64,000 nt of DNA from positions 3,534,001-3,598,000 of the forward strand of contig JAILWY010000001.1 of assembly GCA_022113835.1 (NCBI GenBank). The letters are read 5' to 3'. The first letter of the stretch is position 1, and the number at the start of each line of letters is the position of its first letter. This stretch comes from Atopsyche davidsoni. Its lineage: Eukaryota; Arthropoda; Insecta; Trichoptera; Hydrobiosidae. The position numbers were made by a program, and so were the translations under genes. Of the stretch, positions 1 to 12,830 are shown in pieces. Below the pieces are notes generated by a model that was given only the letters and a program-made list of their open reading frames with translations, was not told the origin of the DNA and ran no database searches.

Positions 1-1395
1 TCTCGAAGTCAAGATTTAAGTTTGCTGAGTAGGCTCACTGTCTCCTTTTCGAGAGCCCACATTTATACCCTAAAATATTTTTCTGCATAGAACAGACATG
101 TGAATGTAGAGCAGGATGTGTAATAGAATTCTTCGGATACTCCCTGAGGGTTTGATTTCAATCAAACTGTTATTTTCCCGGCCAGGATGAGTCTTGAAGT
201 AAAATGGCTTAGTAGGTGAAATTTTATTTTTCAGAATAGTGAAAAAGTCACAGCACAGAAGATAGAAAAAAAACCTCAAAATTACCAATATTTTTACCTA
301 ATGTGTGTGAATACGATTGTAATGAACCTGATGAAGAATGCGAACTGATGCATTTTTGAATTGATAAACTATTTAAAACGTAATATTTAAATATATTGAC
401 CTGATTATTATTTAACAATATTAGATAAGAGATGTCTCAAGTATTTTATTGCAATAGAAAACATGTATGATGTTACAATTAAGTTGACAAGTCTGAATGA
501 AATAATTTTATATGTATGTTGTGACAGGGAATCTGTTAATGTTTATTAATTATCGTGTTTATTGTTGTAAATATCTAATTGTTCTCATTCGGCAATGCGA
601 GTGAATTTTAAGAACCTACTGAATTTTATGAAAATATATTTATCTTTCTGCTGAATCTTCCCCTACCAAAACTTATCCTAAATATACATTCATAATAAAT
701 TGAGACTTCTTGCTGATTTATCAGAATTGCGGTGTTTTGTCGCAAAGGTCACTAATATGACTTCTGAGACTAATGCTTGGCTTATGCTACGACCACACTT
801 TTTTTCTTTTGCTCTGCAACAAAATGAAATAATCATCTTCATGAATATAGAGATGAAACCAATGTAGCTAAATATATTAAAACATCCGTTAATATACAAC
901 TATTTAAATCTAGTTATATACATATATAAAAATTGACATTTAAGGTGTGTTGCTAGCAAGATAATAGTTTATTTTTATGCTGAATTGATGTAATACACCA
1001 TTATTTTTTTTAACTCACTATCAAATTAAACAGAGTATTTTGATTGCTCTTGTATGTGATCTTAAATATAGAGATTTTAATTATCTTTTTATATATATGT
1101 AAAATGTACAAAATTATAGTAAAATAAAATAATTACCTATTAAAGTGGAAAAATCAGTTTAAGGAGCAAAAACATCAACACTCTTTTTCATTAATTACCA
1201 ACTACACAATGTGCTCGAATAATGTCCTATTCAGTTTATGAGCGGTCTTAACTACAGCAGTACTAACAAATCCAAAAACCCAAAAAGAATAAAATATTGT
1301 ATTGATTGAATAAAATGATTTTATTTAAAATATAAACTATTAATAATAGCTATCTTATAACAAATAAAATAGGGTATTTCTTTTGATAAAACAAT
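1..1395. other. Intergenic AT-rich sequence, nothing recognised
   Basis: The short open frames here have no recognisable protein similarity and sit in very AT-rich sequence. I see no RNA gene, transposon end or clear repeat. The segment lies downstream of the EXOSC8 gene. Confidence 0.5.
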
Positions 1396-1401
1396 TTTAT
1401 T
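1396..1401 (-). promoter_or_regulatory. Poly(A) signal of EXOSC8
   Basis: AATAAA on the minus strand, about 52 nt after the TGA stop at 1453. It is the nearest canonical signal downstream of the gene. Confidence 0.6.
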
Positions 1402-1452
1402 TGATTAAAATAGATCCAAAAATTCATATCGCAATAAAAATTCTTTGTTTTT

Positions 1453-3464
1453 TCATCTGTCTTGTAATGCAGCATTCACTAGTTTTAGTATGTCTGGTCT
1501 CCGCTGTTTGGCCGCAGTGATGGCTCTCTGTAGGGCAGCAGGGGGTAGAGGGACTCCACCCGCCCGGTTAACTCCGACTCCGGTCTCTGTGCTGACTACC
1601 AGAGTTCCACCGAGAGCGCCTCCGCACTGGCGCTCTTCTTCAGCTGTTGGATCTGCCAGCATTATATTGCTGTAAAATAAGACAGCATGATCAAGTTGTA
1701 TCAATGGCCAAATATGATAGCACTAGAGGAAGATTTTATATAAAAAATTAATTACAATATGTTTAAGTTTTTTCAATGAAACTAAGTTATAAAATATGAT
1801 GAGATTTATACTTATCTTTGAGAAAAGTGCTACAAAAAAATTTATCGTCAAATTATAAAAGCAATGCTGTGATCTGATTATTTCAATTCTTATCAATCAG
1901 GCTGCAGTATAAAACGATGTTGCTCTAAATCAGTTAATTCAAGTTACAATATTTTGCAGAAAAGTTCAATGTATAGAGCGAGGATATTGAAGAGGGGGTA
2001 AGATCACACATTTTTTTATAAACTAGACTGTCTCGTCAAAAATAGCTTTTTATAAAATAAATTAGTATTACCTCTCGAATACAGTGAAAGTTGTTGCAAC
2101 AGGAAAAGAGTGGATCTGTAGAGGAATTCTAGTTTCTTCATCCACTGTGCACTTTGCAGTATCCGGGTTAAATTCTACTGTAGGCAGAGTCACTGCAAAT
2201 ATTTACAAAAATAAAGTAATTACACAGGACATACAACAAAATACCATTTAACATTATACAACTAAATGTATTAATTATCGATCGCAAGATTCACCTGTTT
2301 TTAAAGCTGTAATCAATGCTAATATACAAGCATCAATTATAGAGCCATCATAGTCTACACAGAGCAAGTCGCAGTACAGGACCCAGGCCATGTGACCGCG
2401 AGCTATGCACAAACTTTCAAGATTTACAGGTTTACTTGTCAGTATGACGTCTGAGATCATCTGACTGGCTGCTTGGGCAAGGGTTCCTGGAGGGCCAGGT
2501 CGAAATTGTGAGGAGCACAGCGGAGGTAATTCCACATTAGTGATGACCAGCCCTTGACCAGGATTTTCAGCCACTGGAGTTATCAGTTCCTAAATCAAGA
2601 ATAATTCAATACAATGGAATGATAAAAAAAACACAACCGAGAGACAAGCAGCTGAACCACTCAAATATCAGCAGGAAATTTCAGGATGTTTGTTTGGCTT
2701 ACAAAAAGGCAAATAGGACATAAAAATTATTATTAAAAAAGCGCTATTTCGTTCCACTGAGTGCCATGTGCAGTGAAAAACTTTTTAACCTTTAATGAGT
2801 TCCTTCGTATATTCTATTGAAAAATGCGATTTCTACACAACACTTGAATCTCCAAGGACATAAAAATTTATAATTATACAAAACTTGAACATGAGGGAAA
2901 TCATATACTTTATTGGTTTCATTTTTTTATTATTGATATGTAATCAAATCAACAGAATGCTGGCTATGTGTAGAGAGCCAAGGTATGATGATGTTTCACA
3001 TGTATGTCTCTCGTATCATAATATGCTGTTTATTTTTGTAATAAAATAAATATACAAAAATAAAAACGAAAGCAAAGCGGTAATATTTTTTTTAGGTTAG
3101 CTATAATTTTCCACTTTGATAAGCTCACCGCTTTAATACCGCAAACAACTTTTGTGTGGCCAACTTTGGCGATGCAAGATCCATCAGCCGTCGTGATGGC
3201 TCCGGGATTGACAGTAGCCCAGCGAAAAGTATCAAACTTTCTTCCGTCCGGCCGTGTTTCGCGGCAAGTGAAATCTTTGAGGTACTTTTCCGGCTGAAGA
3301 ACCCTAAAATATTTATTTGAGGTTTATTTTAAAGTCACATTATCAGTACTACTTTTGTATGGTATATTTATTACAGAAGATAAATAAACGTCCATGATAC
3401 ACACGAAGCAGTATCAGACCAAAAAATAAAGGGAATTATCTACTAACTTGTAAACATCAGCCAT
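1453..3464 (-). CDS. EXOSC8: Exosome complex component RRP43 (EXOSC8), 5 exons
   Basis: Predicted subunit of the RNA exosome core ring, the 3'-5' RNA processing and decay complex of nucleus and cytoplasm; it belongs to the RNase PH-like subunits, which in animals are structural rather than catalytic. Coding exons on the minus strand are 3464-3448, 3303-3129, 2589-2295, 2192-2072 and 1669-1453. All junctions are GT-AG and the phases join (2,0,1,2), giving 825 nt or 274 residues, close to the roughly 276 of the human protein. Visible family signatures are RPDGR at residues 23-27, PPLCSS at 86-91, VDYDGSIIDAC from 142, and LADPTAEEE near the C-terminus. The first exon is only MADVYK; I chose this ATG because it is in phase and followed by a GTTAGT donor. 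The gene is divergent from the FASTK gene at 4138, suggesting a shared promoter. Family assignment is firm; the short first exon is the least certain part. Confidence 0.93.
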
Positions 3465-4137
3465 TTCAGGGTTTATTAATAAATTATGTTGAAAATTTTG
3501 AAGTAAATTTTATTCATTAATTATTAAACAACAATATATGTCAAACATAAACGGTAAACAAAAATTGATGTTTGGTAAGTTTTAGTCGCGGCGTGACTTA
3601 TTTTGACAACTACTCTCAGTGCTCCCAGAAAAGAAAAATAAAATGATGTTTCTTAAAAAATAAAAATAAAATTTCATTAATTTAATGAATTAAAAATAGA
3701 TATTTATTTATAAATAAATGTGGTTTTTTTATATCAAAAGAACAATAAAAATTATTCATTCACTTTGATGCAAATTAGCCCCCAGTCTCTTTATTGTTTA
3801 TAAAATAATTAAGAAACAAAAATGATGGATTTTAAATATCTTAAAATGAATAAATTTACTAATAAATTAATTTTTGTTAAAATTTAAACCTATAAATGCT
3901 ATAACTTTTGGATTATGTTGAACCATAAACAATATCAAATGGTAGCACTGAATATAAATGTCAGTAGAGTCCAAAATATAATTATCTAACCTAACAGCAA
4001 AACACATGCGACAACATGTACTTCAACTGTCATAGTTCCAATTGTTAATACTTTTATAAGTATTATATTATATAAATCCTGTTAAAAATACAGACAAGTA
4101 TTTTATATTTTTAAGCCGTTGATATATTTGAATAAAT
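3465..4137. promoter_or_regulatory. Divergent promoter region, EXOSC8 / FASTK-domain gene
   Basis: This is the 673 bp between the two opposing start codons. Around 3585-3630 it is less AT-rich and contains a TCAGT initiator-like pentamer at 3616-3620 on the plus strand. The rest is very AT-rich. Sharing of one promoter is inferred from the head-to-head layout only. Confidence 0.5.
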
Positions 4138-6402
4138 ATGACTTCTTTTATAAACGCTGTAAGGAAAAACCTATTCGACCGAATAACTTTATTGCAATAT
4201 AATATCAGTAATAAGGCTGATAAGGTTAGTGCTTTTAATAAAAGAGAAATCCATTTTCATGCTAGATTACATGCAAAAATATATGTTGAAGCAGAAAATA
4301 ATTACGCCCAAAAAGTCATGTCTGCTTCTACTAATTACTCTATAGTCGATAAGACTAAACTAATGATAAATGCATACCCATACGATCAATTCCAAAAACA
4401 GATAAATGCAGATTGGGATAAGCTTAATCCAATAGAATTGGTAGATGGATTTAATATACTATCAGATTATGCTTCTAAAGAAAATATGGATATTACAGAT
4501 GTAATCTTTGACAAATGCATTGACGCCCTAACTGATTCATTTCATAAAATGAATGATGACCAATTAGAAGAAGTATGTTTTAGTTTATATAAATGGCCGT
4601 CCTCAGCATCTGCCTATTCAAGAAATTTTATTGAAGTATGGGCTGCTTTAGATGATGTTTTATCCAAGCGAAGAAAGAATTGGGATAATGCTAAAATGTT
4701 ATTGTTTGCCGATCACTTCTTCAATCTTCATCTTATTACACAAGTGGACTACATCCAAGATATGCTCAACATTTTATCTAAGAAATATGCAAATATGAAA
4801 ACTCAAGAATTTGTCCAAGCAATGTTTTATATTTCTGCCCGTAGAAAATCTCCATTTCATATGCACAACATGGAGTTGAAGTTTAAAAGTTGCTTTGATG
4901 AATTAACATTTGAAGAAATTGGAATAATATGCATGGGATTTTTCAAAAGTCAAACTACTATCAAAGATTTGAATTTTATTGAAAAATTGTTAAGTGCTGT
5001 AATAAAAAATGCAAAAACAGCTAATGAAATGAGTCTGGTTACAATGTTAAAATTAATTAGATATTCTATATTTTCCCAATATAACATGCAATTGGAGAAC
5101 ATGTTGGACCACCTTGTTTCTGAAATACCAAGGCTTTCATTTCTTTGCTGTGTGCATATAGCATTAGCTGGAACTACTTCACAAACGTTCCATCCAAAAA
5201 CCATAAATGCAGTCGCCCAAAGATTTGTCGACAATCCCTCTCAAGCGAGATTAAAAGACCTGGAGAGACTGGCATTGGTGCTATCAATATTTCATTTCGA
5301 ACCGGCAACAACAATTCCTATTACTGAAGTTATAATTAATGAATTACGAAATCCACTCAGAAAAGAAGAAATTGAAAAATACTCTAAATGTCATATTAAT
5401 TGCTTAAGCTATTTATCCGTGCGAAATGTTTATGCTGAAGATTTAATAAAAAAAGTTTTAAAAGAAGAATTATCAAAAAATTTATATAATATATCAAATC
5501 AAGGTTATGCAAGAAGTTTACTGAGTCTCGATAAGTCTGTTGAAATTGAATGTAAAAATTACGATGGTAAGCACTTGAAGAAAAACGATTCTTTCGTTTT
5601 AGCAAAGCAATTAACTGACTATATGCCAGAAGCCGGAACATCATACAGGCTTACCGCCAACGACAAATTTATTCTAGAAGTTAAATCGCTCTTGGTGAAC
5701 ATGAGAGGCCAAGAATGTGTACATGGGGATCACGTTCTTCCACATTTCCAAAAAGGAGGTACTGAATAAATTAAATAATATTTATTAAAAAAATATTGCA
5801 TTCTTGTTTGTAATATACATAGAAATTTTATAAATTTTTAGATCTTATTTGCTGTGATGGTGCAAATAGAAATCCACTTCAGGTTATAGACGTGTTTCCA
5901 AAAAGTAGGTTTGGAACTGTGAAGTATCCTCCTACATCTGACAAGTGGATCACACTTACAGTAGCTGGAAGAAATTCTTTCTCGGCAAATACCAAACAAT
6001 GTCTAGGACCCACAATAATGAAACTTAGACAGTTGAAAAAAATTGGATACAATCCGATACTGGTAATTTTGAGAGTCCCTTTTTTTTTTACTACATTAAA
6101 GATTCACCCTGAGCCAAATCACTAACTTAATTAATTGTATATTGACAATAAGGTTTATAGTAAGGTATTTAGGGAGTTCTGGTTACTTTTACTCAACTTA
6201 TTTACAAATTACCTATTGGTGCGTCCCTTGGCTCAGAGTGTTACTATTTATTATTTTATGAACGAATTTTAAGGGTAGCTGATTAAATGGAAAATTTATT
6301 TTTCAGATATCATGGTTTGACTGGATCAAATTGAATAGCGATGATCAAAAAATATCTCACTTGAAAGCCTGTTTTGACTCTATTTACAATATAAATTCCT
6401 GA
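4138..6402 (+). CDS. FAST kinase domain-containing (RAP domain) mitochondrial protein, 3 exons
   Basis: Predicted member of the FASTKD family, mitochondrial RNA-binding proteins that act in maturation and stability of mitochondrial transcripts. Exons are 4138-5758, 5842-6062 and 6307-6402; the GT-AG junctions join in phases 1 and 0 to give 645 residues. The large first exon encodes a mostly helical N-terminal and central region typical of the family. Exons 2 and 3 encode a C-terminal RAP domain, roughly residues 575-623, with the features WITLTVAGRN, a run of basic and Leu residues (KLRQLKKIGY) and a closing ISWFDW. An in-frame TAA just beyond 5758 would end the protein before the RAP domain, so splicing at AAAGGAG/GTACTG is required for the full product. 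Basic and hydrophobic residues at the start (MTSFINAVRKNLFDR) fit a mitochondrial presequence. I cannot say which vertebrate paralogue (FASTKD1-5 or TBRG4) is the orthologue. Confidence 0.85.
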
Positions 6403-6578
6403 ACAGGATTTTGCCAAAAGAATGTAAATGAAAGATACGGATAAAGAAAAATAAGTATAATATGTAACATTGTAAATATTCAACAGAGGTAACATTTATG
6501 GAATTAAATACATGTAAATGCATCAATAGAAAATAGTGATAAATTATATTAATATTGTAAAAAAATATATATTATGGT

Positions 6579-6584
6579 TTTATT
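6579..6584 (-). promoter_or_regulatory. Poly(A) signal overlapping the stop codon of the ornithine carrier gene
   Basis: On the minus strand the stop TAA (6586-6584) shares its last base with AATAAA (6584-6579). No other canonical signal is seen in the 180 bp to the neighbouring gene, so the 3' UTR should be only a few tens of bases. Confidence 0.6.
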
Positions 6585-9500
6585 TAATCCTCGAAAATTT
6601 TCATCATATATTTTTTTGAGTATTCATATACAACAAACAAGCACGCTGTTGCGGGAATTGTCCTCACGATAGTTGGCTTCAAACCGTTATACAAAGCCAG
6701 AGGTCCTATAAAAAAAAAATTATTTGATATTCATACCTTAGAATTTTGAGTAAAACAAAAATATAAGTTAAAATTATTCTTCTAAAAACTGTAATGCCAT
6801 TTTTTTTACTGTACGAATGAGCTGGAAGATTACCTTCTTTTTTACATATTTGCATTCCGATCTCCGTGAATGTCCCATTAAGATTGGAAACTTGTATTCG
6901 AGACTTGATAACATCAGCAGGGAATATGACTGTCCACAAAACAATCCCTCCCACAGCTCCAGCAGCCATGGTCCTAATCAAGCCAATATCATCTTTGTTC
7001 TGTCCAGGTTTAGTTAAGAGTGATCTAGTTCCTGAAATTAAAAAAATAAAATTTATATATATTTAATAATATTGTTCCTTTGCACTAGGTTAAAGGCAGC
7101 GACTCAAGAGAGGTAACTCATGAGCACTACTCGGTATGATTACTTCTTGTCTTCACTAAAGTCCACTATCAAATGGGGTGGCCCGGTTCTTCTTTTCCTA
7201 TTTGTTGTAATTTTCTCACTATGAGCAAACCTAAGATTTACAAAAGTATGTAGACTTGAATTAAGCCATTGTTTTTTCAGTTGTGAATTTCTTTTAATGT
7301 CCCGGGGTTCAGAAGATTGATACTAATCCACGCAGGTAAAAATTGTACGCAACACTACCTGCACCTACATAAGCATTACAGTCTTAGTTTAATCTACAAA
7401 ACTAGTATTTTTATTTATTTTATTATACAATCTATTAACATTAAACTTTTCACATTTAAATATTACCTTCATATCCGCCAAAAAAGAAGAAATACCCTGG
7501 CATTTCTCGCATGAGAGTAGAAGTGAGCCCTTTGAACATTCCCTTGATTCCTCTCTCTCGAATTATTTGTTGAGTAAGTCGAATGGGGCTAATTTGCATC
7601 TATCGAAAAAAAAGAAAATTATGTAAATTTGAGTATCACAGTAAATTAATCATTATTATTGCTTTTTTGATATCAAAAATTAGACTTGTATGTAATGTAT
7701 ATTTTAAAACATTTAAAGGATGTGCTACATTAACCCAGGGATTGCATTTCAATAACAGAGAAGGGATGGAATAAATAAAAACAATACATAAAAAATATAC
7801 AAAAACATACAATTGCAAATAATATATTTGAGGTTCAGTAGTAATCCTTATACTAAACTCTGTTGGGAATTTTTAACTATTGCATAAATCTACAATTAAA
7901 TATAAATGAGTCATACATAGTGAAAAGTAAAATTCACACAGATTACAGGAAATATTATGTTTTATGAAAAATTATTTTTTATCAAAATAAATCTTGACCT
8001 TAAGATAGCTAGTACCAAGTAAATAAGCTTTTTCTAAATATCACAATAAAATTTTTAAGAAACAAACATAAAAATTAGGTCATCAATACCACAAAAATTC
8101 TTCTTTTGAGGGAAAAGAGTTAAAATTATTATGATTAATAATTTTAACTCTTTTGAGGGAAAAGAGTTAAAATTATTATGATTAATAATTTTAAAAAATA
8201 ATTACGTACAGCTTGTCCACTTGTCTTTGAAACTTCTCTCATAGCTTGTAGTTGACATTTGACTAATTCGGTTGGGCATAGCGTGAATGAACTAAAGAAA
8301 GCTGCTAAAAATCCCGCAGTAGCATTCTCTAATGCAGAAAGTTGATTCATTTTCTGAAATTAAACAAGTACGAGTAACATATTTTGTGTTGATGACAGGC
8401 ATGCAAAAATGAAAACAGTGTCTAGACTTCAATTATCATAATGCGTAAATAATTGACTCAAGTAATAGATACATTAAATGATATTAAATAATAAAATGTA
8501 TTATGAAATTGATTTTGCCTTAAGCTATGTGTTACAATAGCGAGAAGTAATTATATCTGGAGTAACCACCTGAGTGCCAGTAACTGACATAACAAGTTTC
8601 TGGCATGCCCCATACGCCGCAAAAAGAACGGAGTTTTCTGCTACATTTGCTGCTATTGCTGGAGTGGTCCCGGCGTATAACCCTCGGACCAGCCCGTCAC
8701 TCTTCAGTGTAGACTTTATACAAGTGTACATTCCAGAGTACATGGTAGGGAATGTTTGCATTTTTACTTTTACTGTATCCAAAGGTTGGCCAACATAAAC
8801 CAAAGCAATTCCACCTTAAATAAAATTAATAATAAGAGAGCAGTTGATTAAAAGGTCAACTCCCATGGAATATTACTCAAAAATCGGGCCCATCATAGAA
8901 ACAAGAAAGCGGTAAAACACAGGACTTGTTTATAAGATCCTTTTACACAATTGTAACCCTTGTAATTACAACTACCAACCTATTCAATACCGAATCTAAA
9001 ATCGAAAATAAAATGTGAGAATGTGCTAACTTTTAAATATTAACTTTCTAATAAAATTATTGCAGCGAAAAAAAATAAGATAAAGCTGTTATCATGTCAA
9101 AAAGTTGTTACTGCAGTAAGATGACATTCAAGCAATTTTAATAAAATAAATAATTGTTCTACATGACTATCTTCAATGTCGACCACAGTAAGAATACATG
9201 AACATTTTTGTGTAAATACTTCCATAAAGATAATTTTTTTTGAGCAAAAGAAGATCAAAAACTTTATTGAAATAGTGCGTAACTTTATCTCTATCTTTAT
9301 CAATCAAAACAATCATATTTATTTGTTATTATGGGTATATATTAACAAAAGTGATAAAAAATAGTTGATATATAGTATGATGAAATTAATTTGCATGACG
9401 TATACACTCTTGTTGTCAATCGTTTAGGTAAAAACAATACAGAATGAGTATCTTGAAAACTTTTAGAGGAGATGTGTGATAAATTATGGTGTATTATTTA

Positions 9501-9974
9501 TACACCGTATGTTGGAGTGATAATATTGCATTTTTTAATATGAATGAAAGAAATTTTTGATAAAAGATAAAATGAATATGTTACTGAAGTAGAATAAAAT
9601 ATGGTATTTCTTCAATGAGATGTTTGTTTTGTACTTGACATTATCATTGCCTTATGATAATCTTTCTAGTTCAGACATAAACAAAATAGCCAGTAACAGA
9701 ATAGTTGTCAGTATTATATTATTTAGTGAAATTTAATAATACAATACGTATGACATTAAGTAGAATTTAATTAAAAACATTCACTCTTTATAAGTTATAT
9801 TGCTCTTTTAACATACTTTAGTCATATCAATAAAACCAGCACACAGTATTAAAATTAATGATATCATTTTAAATAAGGTGCCAATATATTGTTTAACTCA
9901 CCGAGGGATCCTGCTACAAAGTCAATAACACCACTCTTAATGCTCTGTTCATTTTCAGAGCTGCCGTGTGCCAT
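6584..9974 (-). CDS. SLC25A15: Mitochondrial ornithine transporter (SLC25A15/ORNT1 type), 6 coding exons
   Basis: Predicted inner-membrane carrier exchanging ornithine and related basic amino acids between cytosol and matrix. Minus-strand coding exons are 9974-9902, 8814-8570, 8353-8210, 7599-7467, 7031-6834 and 6705-6584, with GT-AG introns and phases 1,0,0,1,1. They give 915 nt or 304 residues (human about 301). The three carrier signature motifs are intact: QPLDTVK (P35 to K40), CPTELVK (P133 to K138) and FPADVIK (P236 to K241). Further ORNT-like stretches are [25 protein letters not shown] and [16 protein letters not shown]. The start [10 protein letters not shown] is the first ATG after a probable 5' UTR splice acceptor (TTTTCAG at about 9994). 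For exon 4 I used the acceptor CGATAG before ATGCAAATTAGC because a second AG 11 nt further would break the phase. Related carriers (SLC25A2, SLC25A29) are less likely on these motifs. Confidence 0.92.
8104..8195. repeat. Tandemly duplicated palindrome (47 bp unit) inside an ornithine-carrier intron
   Basis: Two consecutive near-identical copies start at 8104 and 8151. In the first, a perfect 19 bp inverted repeat (8113-8131 with 8136-8154) encloses a TGAT loop. The second copy diverges only in its last bases. The block lies 14 nt inside the intron downstream of the 8353-8210 exon on the transcribed strand. Confidence 0.85.
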
Positions 9975-10930
9975 CTTACCTTTGTTCTACGTCTGAAAAT
10001 AACCAAATAAATAATACATACCCTTAAATTTATTACTAAGCAGAAAAAATATTAACTTTTTTAAATCTAAAATTGATTTAACCAAAGAATATACATTGTA
10101 AGCGTATAAACAAATAAGTTGAATTAATAAATCCTTCCTACGTGTTGGTAAATATTAGTTTTTCGTAAAACAAAGGACTGCTTGCTGTAAAGTATATTTT
10201 CACAAATTTATTTATACACTTAAAGTATAACTTTCCACTGAAATTTTCACTAAAAATATTTGCATTGTAATAATTGTCATAGATTTTCATATAATAATTA
10301 GTGTATAAGATTCTTTTATATTTATATATTGCGTTTAGTCTGGAGAACTACGAATTCTGATTATATATCCATTATACGCAACAGGTAGTTAGAGATGTTA
10401 TAACTTTTAAAATAGTGTTTCTGAATGAACTCTTAATTTCACATATTATATTTTCTTTGTTTAAATCTTATTAAATTTTTTAAAATAATAAATTCTTTAA
10501 AAATATATGTAAATTATTTTCAACGGAAACATCAAATTATTTACGAAAAAATTACGTAATTTGGGAAAACACGGCTTTAGAAAAAATTAGGCGACCTTCT
10601 AAAACGTTTCGCACATCCTATTTATAAAATGACAACTTATATACAAATAACAAATAAATCATATAATCACAGTAAAGTTATGATTCGCGAAAATATTTTA
10701 ATGTGGCGTTTATTTTTATGTTTTGTTATCCATTTTCTCAGAGAAAAATCGTCATTCGCAAAAAATTAAAATATTCAAATTTTGATGCACAGTCGAAAAT
10801 GGAAATATGAAATATAAATGAGAAATGCGTGCTTACCGTGCAAAATTTCACTAAAGACTGATTAATCAGAGGAATTATCGAGATGAAGTAAACGACAAGG
10901 CGTCCGCTGATAACACCCTGATAACGCAAG
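9975..10930 (-). other. 5' untranslated exons and intron of the ornithine-carrier gene (predicted)
   Basis: Upstream of the start codon the minus strand shows a TATTTTCAG acceptor near 9994 and, further up, a strong donor CACG/GTAAGC with the exon ending at 10837. This suggests a 5' UTR intron of about 0.84 kb. The transcription start is not defined but probably lies between 10840 and 10960. Confidence 0.5.
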
Positions 10931-10959
10931 AAACATCATAATAAGCGCACGTGCTGACG

Positions 10960-12235
10960 AAACCATGCTGAAATATTATTTGTCAAAATTCAAAAGCACC
11001 AACCTAATGATAATAAAAAAGGTTTACCAAGTCATAAAATAATCTGTCACTTGGTAACAAAATGAATGGGAATTATTTATTCATGTTGACGGCAACACTT
11101 TCCATTTACTTCAAACATCATTGATTATAATTATTATTTAAAATTAATTCTATGTTAAATAAATATATATATTTTTTAAATTTCCATAAATATTTATTAT
11201 CTTGGCTTTAAAATACGTTTAATTATTAAGTTTTCTTGAATGTACACATCTTTTTTCTGAGCAATTACGAATTGTTAATTTGATTCTTTTATAAATTGAC
11301 ATTCTGAATAATAGAAAGTGTTAATACACAAAATAGTTTCATTTTTACTATAATAAATTGAAAATCTTACTTTTTGCCATTAATCAAATTTTCTTAATGA
11401 AAACTATTAAAACCACGCAGTAAAAGAAATTTGGGGCCTAATTGATTGTATTTGTAGTTGTTCTATTGTTCTGTAGCGGTCGGTGCACATACACCGATCT
11501 ACAATTCTTAAACAAAATCTAACTTTCAAAATTAAAACAAATGAAGATTTTTATTTGAATTAATTTAGAGCCCCCAGCGTACGACGCGTCAGAAATACCC
11601 AACCAGTAACCACGTTTCTTTTTATAATGTTAATCTATCTTGTTCATCAATAAATTGAATACGCAAACATTTCGCCAGCCTTCTGATCAACTAACATCAA
11701 CATATATTATCTATTGGCGAAAGTACATACAATAGGACAGGGAACATGTTTTTATTTATAAGCTATACACAATAATACAATATCTACAATCTCAAAGTTT
11801 TTCATATTAATAATAAAGGCACAAAACTCGATTGTCAAGAGATTTTAGAAATAAATCGCGTGAAAGATAGCACACGTTATTTTCAACAAGTTTCCACTAT
11901 TATTTCCTATCGCTAAATTATGACATGAAAAAAACATTTACCGTGCATAAACTTTCATAACAGGATGACCCCAATAGATGAATAGCTGCTACACCCCAAG
12001 CTACCACTTAAACAAATTACTCGCATAAATATTAAAGCGTTTGATTTGTATAGAATCGTTCACAAAAATTTGCAATTATATAGAATCCTCCATTTGTCAG
12101 GTACATTAAAATCACATTATTCTTAAATTACGCTTTACCACCTGACAATCATTCTCTCTCTTTATAACAACTTCTCTCTCTAACAATTGCTTACTTAACT
12201 GCTTGTTATTATATAAATTCTCATTCAATTTGATA
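10960..12235. other. Intergenic stretch, no gene recognised
   Basis: AT-rich sequence with slightly more GC around 11430-11650. No coding similarity was recognised. A degraded copy of the dispersed GTGAAAGGTTGGCGAA repeat begins just after it at about 12244. Confidence 0.4.
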
Positions 12236-12369
12236 GTGCTTACGTGAAAGGTTGGCGAAGCCGATAAAAAATGATGCCTCGGGAACTGTCTGAGAATGAT
12301 GTTCTGGATCCATATCTCGGCTTTTCTACTCACAAGATGAACATTAGATAACGCTTTTAAAAGCTAACA

Positions 12370-12406
12370 AGGAGGAACTCAAGGCTATTGTCAGTGAGTT
12401 CCTCCT
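12370..12406. repeat. Perfect 12 bp stem hairpin
   Basis: AGGAGGAACTCA (12370-12381) is followed after 13 nt by its exact reverse complement TGAGTTCCTCCT (12395-12406). Its GC content is higher than the surroundings. No larger element ends were identified. Confidence 0.7.
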
Positions 12407-12830
12407 AACGCAGGCTTATGAAAAAACTTACATGAAAATATTACGTGGGGAATGGATGCCTCGGAACTTACAAAAAAACAAGCCACAACAGAATTGATTG
12501 CTAGAATTTTGTTTTAAGAACATTTTTCCTTTTGTGTAGTATTTATTTTGGATTTTAAAATAAATTTTACTTGAAAATAGAAATTGAAATAATTGTAGTA
12601 TCAAAAATTAAAAAAACGATTACTATATTTAAAATGTAAGAAAAAATATATATCTCCTTTCATCTAGTTATTTTTTAACTTGACTTTGAAAATTGCAATT
12701 TACCATTTATTATTTTTAAAATAAAATTAAACTTTTAAATTTACCCTCATAAAAAAAATTGCAAAATTATTTTTGTTTCATGTAGTACTTACAAAAATTA
12801 TTTAATTATTAATTTTTTTGGGTATATCAT

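Noticed and set aside
7583..7774. Plus-strand frame over an ornithine-carrier exon
   Set aside because: Antisense shadow of the real exon at 7599-7467 and its intron.
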